From: Desulfobacteraceae bacterium
Lineage (GTDB): Bacteria; Desulfobacterota; Desulfobacteria; Desulfobacterales; Desulfobacteraceae
Direction of reading: 5' to 3'
NCBI GenBank assembly: GCA_024225895.1
Contig: JAAEMC010000876.1
Coordinates: forward strand, 1-7,980
DNA length: 7,980 nucleotides
How positions within the stretch are numbered: the first letter of the stretch is position 1; each line of letters starts with the position of its first letter. The notes beneath the pieces were generated by a model. It saw only the letters and a program-made list of their open reading frames with translations, was not told the DNA's origin and searched no databases. Positions 1 to 5,494 of the stretch are shown piece by piece. The translations under genes were made by a program, and so were the position numbers.

Positions 1-630
1 AACCAGAGGCCATAAAAAATTATTCCAGTGATAGCTGACTGAAACCAGCCCATAGGCTATATAAGTGGAACGGGCCAACGGGACATAGACCTTCCAAAGA
101 ATCCCTAAAGCCGATACACCCTCCACCTGGGCAGCTTCCACAAGTTCCTTGGGAATGGTCTTAAAAGACTGGCGTAAAAGGAAAATACCAAAGGCCGAGG
201 CCATATAAGGCAATCCCATGGCAGGGATGGTGTCCAACAACCCCATTACGCTGATAGTCCTGTAATTTTCCACTAAAAGCACTTCCGGCATGATCATGAG
301 CTGGAGCAAAACCAATGCGAAGATAAAATCCCGTCCCCAGAAATTAAAGCGGGCAAATCCATAGGCAGCCAGTGTACACAAAACAAATTGTGCTCCTAAA
401 ATAAGGGTGACCAGTATGAATGTATTGAGCAGGTATCGTGGGAAAGGGGCATAGGACCAGGCCCTTATAAAATTTTCAAAGGTAAGGGGAGCAAAAAGTT
501 TAAAGTTTGTTGAAAATTCAGGAGGATGAAATGCACTCCAGAATGCAAAAAAAACAGGCAGAAGCCATAAGATGGCAAGCATCCAGGCTCCCAGTGTTTC
601 AATAATTTTTTCGATATTCCAATGGGTCAT
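1..630 (-). CDS. ABC transporter inner-membrane permease, UgpE/MalG type (partial, 3' end beyond left edge)
   Basis: Reading the minus strand from the ATG at 630 gives 210 uninterrupted codons to the window edge, starting MTHWNIEKII. Hydrophobic segments lie near residues 13-33, 66-90, 102-122 and 135-153. The cytoplasmic EAA loop that docks on the ATPase is clear at about 162-184 (ELVEAAQVEG, then a VPLA end), as in binding-protein-dependent sugar and glycerol-3-phosphate importers. The short N-terminus, with one helix before the ENFIRAW...LLNTFI stretch, fits the MalG/UgpE subunit rather than MalF/UgpA. About 60-70 C-terminal residues should be missing. It follows the binding-protein gene by 57 bp on the same strand. 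The ATG has no clear Shine-Dalgarno sequence, so translation may be weak or coupled. The substrate cannot be read from this subunit. The family is firm; the UgpE label is only a likeness. Confidence 0.9.
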   Translation of the reverse strand, partial: MTHWNIEKIIETLGAWMLAILWLLPVFFAFWSAFHPPEFSTNFKLFAPLTFENFIRAWSYAPFPRYLLNTFILVTLILGAQFVLCTLAAYGFARFNFWGRDFIFALVLLQLMIMPEVLLVENYRTISVMGLLDTIPAMGLPYMASAFGIFLLRQSFKTIPKELVEAAQVEGVSALGILWKVYVPLARSTYIAYGLVSVSYHWNNFLWPLV

Positions 631-645
631 AGCACTAAGCTTTAT

Positions 646-679
646 TGCCGGGCAATTTGAAATGTTAAAATGCCCGGCA
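646..679 (-). repeat. 9-bp inverted repeat between binding-protein and permease genes
   Basis: TGCCGGGCA at 646-654 and TGCCCGGCA at 671-679 are perfect reverse complements separated by 16 nt. In the minus-strand transcript this forms a GC-rich hairpin between the stop codon of the binding-protein gene (690-688) and the permease start (630). No run of U follows, so it is not a standard intrinsic terminator. By analogy with intercistronic hairpins behind other abundant binding proteins, it may protect the upstream message from 3' decay or cause partial termination. Confidence 0.6.
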
Positions 680-687
680 TGGGATTT

Positions 688-1977
688 TTATTGATATTTT
701 TTAACGATTCTTTCAGCCTGTTTCTGGGCGGATTTCAATGCGCTTTCCGGTGTTTTGGAGCCGGTAAGGGCTGCCTGGATATTGTCATTGAGAATCTTGT
801 AAATCCTGCCGTTCTCATGAACCGAGAGCTCGGCTGTGGCATATTGCAACTGATCCCTGGCAACGGCTGCTGCCGGAAAGCTTTTGACATAATTTTTTAA
901 AAGATCGGTTTCATATGCATCAGAACGAGTACCAAGGTAACCTGTTCCTATGCTCCACTGAGCTGTTCTTACAGGCTGAGTCATCCATTTAACAAACTTA
1001 AGGGCGGCTGTCCGTTCTTCATCTGTTGTCTTTTTAAAGATAAAAAAGTTACCGCCGCCAGTGGGGGTTCCCCTTTCTTTTTTCGCCGGAAGCATGGCCA
1101 CACCAAAATTAAATTTGGCATTCTTTTTAACTGCGGTCAAATTACCGGTACTATGCCACATCATGGCTGTTTTCCCTTCAAGAAAATCAGACCGTAAGGT
1201 TCCCCACTCAATGGTTCCCTTGGGCATTATTTCATATTTTTGTCCAAGATCTTTCCAGAAATTCAAGGCTTCTAAAACCCCTTTTTTATTAAAATATACC
1301 TCAGTACCATTACCATTCATCAACACTTCACTGTTTTGTTTGCAAAGAGCACCAAACATCCAATAAGGGTATCCGGTGGAAGGAATCTCAAGGCCCCATT
1401 GGATCACTTTTCCGCCGGTATCCTTTTTGACCAGTTTTTTCCCCATGGAGACCAGTTCATCCCAGGTTGCAGGCGGATGATTCGGATCAAGGCCTGCTGC
1501 TTTAAAGGCATCTTTGTTGTAGTACATGACAATTGTAGACCGCTGAAACGGAATGCTCCAGGTTTTCCCGCCGGTCCGGCTGTTTTCCATGAGAGCCGGG
1601 TAAAAACTTTTCAGCCATGCTTTCTCATCATCTGAACTGACAAGATCATCAAAGGCGATCACCGCATCATTATCGATCAATGTAAAAATTTCCGTTGAAA
1701 GAATAACGGATAAATGAGGGGGAGTGCCTCCCTTAAGGGCTGTCATGGCTTTGGTCATGGTGTCTGTGTAGTTCCCGGAATAAATGGCCTTGATCTTGAT
1801 ATCCGAATTTTCCTTTTCAAAATCCGTAACCAGTTTATCCACAATTTTGGTTAGAGGTCCGCCGACAGCCACGGGGTAAAACATAGTCAGTTCCACACAA
1901 AAGGCTGATGATGAGAACAGGAACATGAAAAGTCCTGCAATCAGCATCATAAAGAGTTTAGATCGTTTCTGCTTCAT
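688..1977 (-). CDS. ABC transporter periplasmic substrate-binding protein, UgpB-like (family 1)
   Basis: This 429-residue protein is close in length to E. coli UgpB. A signal peptide is evident: basic MKQKRSK, a hydrophobic core at about 8-21, and likely signal peptidase I cleavage after SSAFC near residue 27. The Cys is preceded by Phe, so it is not a proper lipobox. Matches to UgpB from memory include SGNYTDTM (67-74), STIVMYYNKDAFKAAGLDP (147-165) followed by PPATWDEL, STGNL, GGGNFFIFK, TGYLGTRSDAY, and TGSKTPESAL near the C-terminus. It should capture the ligand in the periplasm and deliver it to the permease downstream. The position that by eye matches the phosphate-contacting Arg of UgpB appears to be Tyr393, with an Arg at 391, so glycerol-3-phosphate or its diesters cannot be assumed. 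The ATG is well placed behind AAGGAG (GGAG at 1988-1985, 7-nt spacer). It lies 72 bp after the regulator gene with no clear promoter of its own, so it may be read from the regulator promoter. Confidence 0.9.
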   Translation of the reverse strand: MKQKRSKLFMMLIAGLFMFLFSSSAFCVELTMFYPVAVGGPLTKIVDKLVTDFEKENSDIKIKAIYSGNYTDTMTKAMTALKGGTPPHLSVILSTEIFTLIDNDAVIAFDDLVSSDDEKAWLKSFYPALMENSRTGGKTWSIPFQRSTIVMYYNKDAFKAAGLDPNHPPATWDELVSMGKKLVKKDTGGKVIQWGLEIPSTGYPYWMFGALCKQNSEVLMNGNGTEVYFNKKGVLEALNFWKDLGQKYEIMPKGTIEWGTLRSDFLEGKTAMMWHSTGNLTAVKKNAKFNFGVAMLPAKKERGTPTGGGNFFIFKKTTDEERTAALKFVKWMTQPVRTAQWSIGTGYLGTRSDAYETDLLKNYVKSFPAAAVARDQLQYATAELSVHENGRIYKILNDNIQAALTGSKTPESALKSAQKQAERIVKKYQ

Positions 1978-2049
1978 AGGTTTTCTCCTTTTTTATTTAT
2001 TAGGTGCAAACAATTATGTTGTATACTTTCTACTTATATAAACCTGTTG

Positions 2050-3063
2050 TTACTTATTAGGGACTTTATATTGCACTGTTGATTCCCTTGTGATCAGTTT
2101 AAAATCCAGCATTTTTTGCACTGGTTTGTTGCCATCTGCCATCTGCTGGAAAAGAACATCTGCTCCTATTTTACCCATCTCATAAGCCGGCTGCTGGATG
2201 GTGGTAAGACTCGGGGTGACATAAGAGGCAATCTGAATCCCGTCAAAACCGATTATGGACAAATCTTGCGGCAGTACCAGCCCTATCTCACGGGCACCTT
2301 TGATGGCCCCTAAGGCCAGGTAATCATTGGAGCAGAATATGGCAGATGGTCTCTTTTTAAGACCCATGAATTGTTTTACGCACTCTCTTCCTCCCGAAAG
2401 GGCGTAATCGGTCTGAAGCAGCAGTGATGAATCATAGGATATATCATTGTCTCTCAGGCATTTTTTATATCCATGCCACCGATGGAAACTGCGGTCTGAA
2501 ACATTGAACCTGCCTGCTATCATGCCAATACGCCTGTGGCCCAGCTCCACCAGATGGAGGGTGGCTTCATACCCGCCTTTATAATTATCGATACCCACTG
2601 CAGATACAGGCCCTTTTTTGATGGTGCTGTACAATTGGACAAAGGGGAATTGATCGTCTAACAAGGATTTAATTTGCCCCCCTTTGGGATTGGCCGTGGT
2701 AATAATTAAGCCATCCACTTGTTTTTCAAGAAACGTGTTTATCAGGCCTGCTTCCAAATCCTGCTGATAATAGGAATTGCCCAAGATCACCTGGATGTTG
2801 TGCTGGCTGGCATAATCCTGAATACCCAGGGTGGATTCGGCAAAAACAGGGTTGTTTATATTGGGCACAATCAACCCTATGGTGTTGGATTTTTTTGTTA
2901 CAAATCCCCTGGCCAGGGCATTGTATTTATACCGGCACATTTCCATGGCCTGCTGCACTTTTCCACGTGTTATAGAACGCACCTTGTCCGGAGAGTTGAT
3001 CACCCTGGATACAGTTGCCGTAGATACGCCGGCCAACTTTGCCACATCATGTATGGTACTCAT
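2050..3063 (-). CDS. LacI/GalR-family transcriptional regulator
   Basis: The 337-residue protein has the full LacI layout. An N-terminal helix-turn-helix at 2-26 (IHDVAKLAGVSTATVSRVIN) is followed by the hinge segment YKYNALARGF (45-54). A periplasmic-binding-protein-like effector domain follows from about residue 60 (TIGLIVPNINNPVFAES), with GHRRIGMIAG, the SAIFCSNDYLALGAI segment, LSIIGFDG and the C-terminal LTTIQQP. The recognition helix TATVSRV resembles that of CcpA and GalR, which bind TGTAA-CG-TTACA-type sites. Matching sites lie at 3076-3089 and 3257-3270. It probably represses itself, the downstream importer genes and the divergent hydrolase, and is released by an imported ligand or its breakdown product. 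The ATG at 3063 has GAGGTG upstream. The effector is unknown. Confidence 0.95.
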   Translation of the reverse strand: MSTIHDVAKLAGVSTATVSRVINSPDKVRSITRGKVQQAMEMCRYKYNALARGFVTKKSNTIGLIVPNINNPVFAESTLGIQDYASQHNIQVILGNSYYQQDLEAGLINTFLEKQVDGLIITTANPKGGQIKSLLDDQFPFVQLYSTIKKGPVSAVGIDNYKGGYEATLHLVELGHRRIGMIAGRFNVSDRSFHRWHGYKKCLRDNDISYDSSLLLQTDYALSGGRECVKQFMGLKKRPSAIFCSNDYLALGAIKGAREIGLVLPQDLSIIGFDGIQIASYVTPSLTTIQQPAYEMGKIGADVLFQQMADGNKPVQKMLDFKLITRESTVQYKVPNK

Positions 3064-3075
3064 AAAGCACCTCTT

Positions 3076-3089
3076 TGTAATCGTTTACA
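3076..3089. promoter_or_regulatory. LacI-family operator O1, on the regulator's own promoter
   Basis: TGTAATCGTTTACA is a 14-bp near-perfect palindrome (half-sites TGTAATC and TGTAAAC) with the central CG typical of CcpA/GalR-like operators. It starts 2 bp after the minus-strand -10 (3092-3097), so it covers the expected transcription start of the regulator gene. That geometry suits direct repression and autoregulation of the regulator-importer operon. Confidence 0.85.
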
Positions 3090-3091
3090 TT

Positions 3092-3121
3092 TTTATAGCG
3101 AGGTCTAGGAAACCCTGTCAA
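3092..3121 (-). promoter_or_regulatory. Sigma70-type promoter of the LacI-family regulator operon
   Basis: On the minus strand, a consensus -35 TTGACA (3121-3116) and -10 TATAAA (3097-3092) are separated by 18 bp. The start of transcription would fall near 3085, inside operator O1, giving a short leader with GAGGTG before the ATG at 3063. Confidence 0.75.
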
Positions 3122-3144
3122 GGCTTTTTTGAATGCAACTAATA

Positions 3145-3162
3145 ATCAAATGACAATTTGAT
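3145..3162. promoter_or_regulatory. 18-bp inverted repeat of unknown role in the divergent control region
   Basis: ATCAAAT at 3145-3151 and ATTTGAT at 3156-3162 are perfect reverse complements around a 4-nt centre (gaca). It is not the LacI-type operator motif, nor an FNR site, whose half-sites face the other way. It lies 24 bp upstream of the regulator's -35 and overlaps a candidate plus-strand -35 at 3150-3155, so it could bind a second regulator. The AT-rich setting makes chance occurrence possible. Confidence 0.4.
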
Positions 3163-3177
3163 ATAACATAATATAAT
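3150..3177 (+). promoter_or_regulatory. Candidate promoter P1 for the metallo-hydrolase gene
   Basis: ATGACA (3150-3155, five of six bases of the -35 consensus) and a perfect TATAAT (3172-3177) are 16 bp apart. Transcription would begin near 3184, leaving a leader of about 100 nt that contains operator O2. It is the best-spaced plus-strand pair in this gap. Other AT-rich -10-like hexamers lie nearby, so the exact promoter is uncertain. Confidence 0.45.
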
Positions 3178-3238
3178 CATAACACAAAACTAATAATTGC
3201 CCTTTTCTCTTCAAAAGACTTGTCTTCTTTCCTTCTTA

Positions 3239-3244
3239 TATAAT
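3239..3244 (+). promoter_or_regulatory. Candidate -10 element (P2) for the metallo-hydrolase gene
   Basis: A perfect TATAAT lies 12 bp upstream of operator O2, so a start near 3251 would place O2 at about +7 to +20, a classic repressor position. No good -35 lies 16-18 bp upstream. The nearest TTG-containing hexamer, TTGTCT at 3220-3225, is only 13 bp away. It could be a weak or activator-dependent promoter, or an alternative to P1. Confidence 0.35.
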
Positions 3245-3256
3245 ATAGGAATCAAA

Positions 3257-3270
3257 TGTAATCATTTACA
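3257..3270. promoter_or_regulatory. LacI-family operator O2, ahead of the metallo-hydrolase gene
   Basis: TGTAATCATTTACA differs from O1 at a single position (A instead of G in the centre) and is read in the same orientation. It ends 13 bp before the ATG at 3284 and 3 bp before the ribosome-binding site. Binding there would block transcription entering the hydrolase gene. The O1-O2 centre-to-centre distance is 181 bp, which would also permit looping by a tetrameric or paired regulator. Confidence 0.85.
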
Positions 3271-3273
3271 ATT

Positions 3274-3278
3274 AGGAG
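3274..3278 (+). promoter_or_regulatory. Ribosome-binding site fixing the metallo-hydrolase start
   Basis: AGGAG lies 5 nt before the ATG at 3284. The same frame stays open upstream to a TTG at 3197, but that start has no Shine-Dalgarno sequence and would translate through operator O2. The ATG is therefore the better start. Confidence 0.8.
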
Positions 3279-3283
3279 ATGGA

Positions 3284-4579
3284 ATGACAAAATTTCAAGA
3301 TGACCCCGTGCAATTGAACAATGCTGTCATGCGTATCACCCGCAATGGACTCTATGTTGATTTGATAAAAACATCCCAGGGGCTTATCCGAATCGGAAGT
3401 ATGCCTGATATCTCCAAAATTATGAAACAATACGGATTGTGTGATGAAATCGTTGTTGTGCCGCCGTGGAGAAGTTCCATGGCCGGGGATAACCATACGG
3501 GTGAAGAGTTTGTCCTGTGGGATGCCCAGGTTAAAAACAGTTTGGGGAAGACCTATGTGGGTCTCGCACAAAACGTCAACCTCATGCATGGTAATCTGAA
3601 CAAGACCTTTTCCTTTTTTTTTGATTCATCCCAGACCCGGGTGATTAAAAAACATTGGTTGAAAAAATGGTTTAAAAAAGAAATTGCAGCGCCTGATTTC
3701 CAGAAAGGGGATCTATCCATATGTTTTAAAAACAGCACCATTACCGCCATTGACCAGGGTGTGGAATGCTATGATAAAAAAGCCTTGGAACCCGGTCTTT
3801 CCCCTGATGCAATGGTTGAAGATATTTTGGCCGGTGTAACAAGGGATAGTGCAAAAAGAGAGGATCTTGAAATCACACCAGTGGGCATTGGAAACGGATT
3901 TGTCGGCACTTCTTCAGCCTGTCTTGTTCGGTATGGCAACCGTGCACTATGGATCGACCCTTGCGGATATCCGGCCCATATGCTATCAAAATATGGTATT
4001 CATTGGGATGATATCACAGATATTTTCATTACCCACAATCATGAAGACCATATTCAGGGATTGTCTGCTTGTTTAGCGCGCGCCAGAATCATGAAAAAGC
4101 CCCTACGGCTAATCACGGCAAAATCCATTTATAAAGTCATAAAACATCAATTTTCTCCATTGTATCCTGAATTCAATGACCTGGTCCAATGGATTTCCAT
4201 TTCGCCCGGCACACCGCTAATGTTGGGCAAGATGCAGCTTGAAACCCGTTGGAATCATCATATTCTTCCCTATGGTACCCTGGGACTTAAAATTTTTGCC
4301 GGTGGAAAAAGATTTGGATTTTCCGGAGACACCAAACTGGATGAAAAGCTTAACCTGATACTGAAACGAGAAGAATTATTCCCCCAATGGTTTGCCTCCT
4401 GCGATCTTGTGTTCCATGAAGTGGAATTTGACTCGCCATCAGGGGTTCACACGCATTGGAAAGCCCTTGAAAAGCTTCAACAGTCCATCCCGTGTGAAGT
4501 TCTAGGCTATCACACTGGCATATTGCCTCATCTTCCCATTCCCCTGGCAAAAGAAGGCAGGACCTATCGTTTGCAATAA
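3284..4579 (+). CDS. Metallo-beta-lactamase-fold hydrolase with an unrecognised N-terminal region; RNase Z/phosphodiesterase-like motifs
   Basis: From the ATG at 3284 the protein has 431 residues. The catalytic domain begins near residue 197 with a hydrophobic strand (CLVRYGNRALWIDPCG) and the metal-binding motif THNHEDHIQG (H251, H253, D255, H256). Later candidate ligands are H325/H326 (WNHH), D349 in FSGDT and H410 in LGYHTG. The segment from FHEVEF (377-382) to H389/H391 recalls the HEATF...HST region of RNase Z and related phosphodiesterases, suggesting phosphodiester hydrolysis. Lactonase or other hydrolase activity cannot be excluded. Residues 1-196 match nothing I can name; they include GLIRIGSMPDISK (33-45), VVVPPWRSS (57-65) and AGDNHTGEEFVLW (67-79), with a basic patch at 122-133. 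There is no signal peptide, so it is cytoplasmic. It is divergent from the LacI-family regulator gene and preceded by operator O2, so it is probably co-induced with the importer and may process the imported compound. Confidence 0.85.
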   Translation: MTKFQDDPVQLNNAVMRITRNGLYVDLIKTSQGLIRIGSMPDISKIMKQYGLCDEIVVVPPWRSSMAGDNHTGEEFVLWDAQVKNSLGKTYVGLAQNVNLMHGNLNKTFSFFFDSSQTRVIKKHWLKKWFKKEIAAPDFQKGDLSICFKNSTITAIDQGVECYDKKALEPGLSPDAMVEDILAGVTRDSAKREDLEITPVGIGNGFVGTSSACLVRYGNRALWIDPCGYPAHMLSKYGIHWDDITDIFITHNHEDHIQGLSACLARARIMKKPLRLITAKSIYKVIKHQFSPLYPEFNDLVQWISISPGTPLMLGKMQLETRWNHHILPYGTLGLKIFAGGKRFGFSGDTKLDEKLNLILKREELFPQWFASCDLVFHEVEFDSPSGVHTHWKALEKLQQSIPCEVLGYHTGILPHLPIPLAKEGRTYRLQ

Positions 4580-4590
4580 CGAATTTCAGA

Positions 4591-4618
4591 TTTACAAAAT
4601 CGTGTGAAATGATATAAA
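4591..4618 (+). promoter_or_regulatory. Candidate promoter for the nucleoside phosphorylase gene
   Basis: In the 83-bp gap after the metallo-hydrolase, TTTACA (4591-4596) and TATAAA (4613-4618), each five of six consensus bases, are separated by 16 bp. Transcription would start near 4625, giving a leader of about 38 nt. The phosphorylase may thus be expressed independently of operator O2 as well as by readthrough. No terminator-like hairpin is seen in the gap. Confidence 0.4.
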
Positions 4619-4662
4619 AATTTCCATCTGCTAATATAAAATTTAAAACAGGGAACTGACAC

Positions 4663-5484
4663 ATGGAAAATTACAGGCAAACAGTTCAGGAGACGGCCGC
4701 ATTTTTAAAAAAGCACCTAAAACACCCGCCCGTTGTGGGAGTACTTACCGGAACAGGGCTTTCACAAAGTATCCAATCCTTAGATATAACACAGTCTTTT
4801 GATTATGCTTTAATACCTCATTTTCCTGTCTCCACCGTAAAAAGCCATGCAGGGAAATTGGGTTTTGGACAATTGGCAAAAACACCCATGATGATCATGC
4901 AGGGAAGATTTCATTTATATGAAGGATATACACCGTCTCAAGTGGTTTTTCCTGTCCGGGTCATGCAGGAACTGGGTGTAAAGATTCTAATAATTACCAA
5001 TGCTGCAGGCGGATTAAATTTAAATTTTACCCCCGGCGACCTGATGATCATCACCGACCATATCAACCTGACCGGGCAAAATCCATTAATAGGGCCCAAT
5101 GAGGATCAATGGGGCATCCGATTTCCAGATATGACAAAGGTTTATGATAAAAATCTTATGGAAACAGCAAAACAATGCGCACAAAAAAATCAGATAAACC
5201 TAAAAGAAGGGGTTTATGCAGGTCTTACAGGTCCCAGCCTTGAGACACCGGCCGAAACAAGATTTTTGAAAACCATCGGCAGTCATGCCGTGGGTTTTTC
5301 AACCATATTAGAAGCCATTGCAGGTGTCCATGCGGGTATGCGAATCCTTGGGATTTCCTTAATTAGCAATCTAAATGATCCTGACGATCCTTGTGAGACA
5401 ACATTGGAAGGTGTTTTACAAATTGCGGAAAAATCGGTTCAAAAACTGGATCTACTGATTTCAGCGATAGTAACAGAATTATAA
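4663..5484 (+). CDS. Purine nucleoside phosphorylase, class I trimeric family (PNP/MTAP), variant pocket
   Basis: The 273-residue protein is of usual length for the trimeric PNP/MTAP family, which splits nucleosides with phosphate into base and (deoxy)ribose-1-phosphate in the cytoplasm. Family motifs in order are GTGLS (30-34, phosphate loop), PHFPVSTVKSHAG (52-64, H62), MQGRFHLYEGY (79-89, R82/H84), TNAAGGLN (112-119), GDLMIITDHINL (125-136), RFPDM (153-157), GPSLETPAE (190-198) and GISLISN (230-236). The purine-binding Glu (E194) and Asn (N236) are kept, which points to 6-oxopurines. Compared from memory with human PNP, Phe200 is Leu193, Met219 is Phe212 and the 5'-OH contact His257 is Leu248, so the ribose/5' pocket is more hydrophobic. 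Thr31 in the phosphate loop is as in MTAP. AGGGA (4650-4654) precedes the ATG by 8 nt. It lies 83 bp after the metallo-hydrolase and converges on the antiporter gene with a 10-bp gap. Family is firm; exact substrate is open. Confidence 0.92.
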   Translation: MENYRQTVQETAAFLKKHLKHPPVVGVLTGTGLSQSIQSLDITQSFDYALIPHFPVSTVKSHAGKLGFGQLAKTPMMIMQGRFHLYEGYTPSQVVFPVRVMQELGVKILIITNAAGGLNLNFTPGDLMIITDHINLTGQNPLIGPNEDQWGIRFPDMTKVYDKNLMETAKQCAQKNQINLKEGVYAGLTGPSLETPAETRFLKTIGSHAVGFSTILEAIAGVHAGMRILGISLISNLNDPDDPCETTLEGVLQIAEKSVQKLDLLISAIVTEL

Positions 5485-5494
5485 AAATATAAAG

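Noticed and set aside
1890..1977. Lipoprotein signal peptide on the binding protein
   Set aside because: The residues before the Cys are S-A-F, and Phe at -1 does not fit a lipobox. An ordinary signal peptidase I site is more likely.
2000..2030. Possible third LacI-type operator ahead of the binding-protein gene (AACA-atta-TGTT)
   Set aside because: The symmetry is only 4+4 bases, and it lacks the TGTAA/TTACA halves and central CG/CA seen in O1 and O2.
3145..3162. FNR/CRP-type site
   Set aside because: The half-sites are ATCAAAT...ATTTGAT, the reverse of the FNR arrangement TTGAT-N4-ATCAA, and do not fit TGTGA-N6-TCACA.
3064..3283. Small RNA, riboswitch or mobile-element remnant in the 220-bp divergent gap
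   Set aside because: Promoters, operators and one palindrome account for the visible structure. I see no riboswitch-like conserved core, terminal repeats or intrinsic terminator.
4350..4664. Minus-strand open frame of 104 codons opposite the metallo-hydrolase 3' end
   Set aside because: It overlaps the strongly supported hydrolase gene antisense, its sequence shows no family features, and its start lies on the phosphorylase start. It is a shadow frame.
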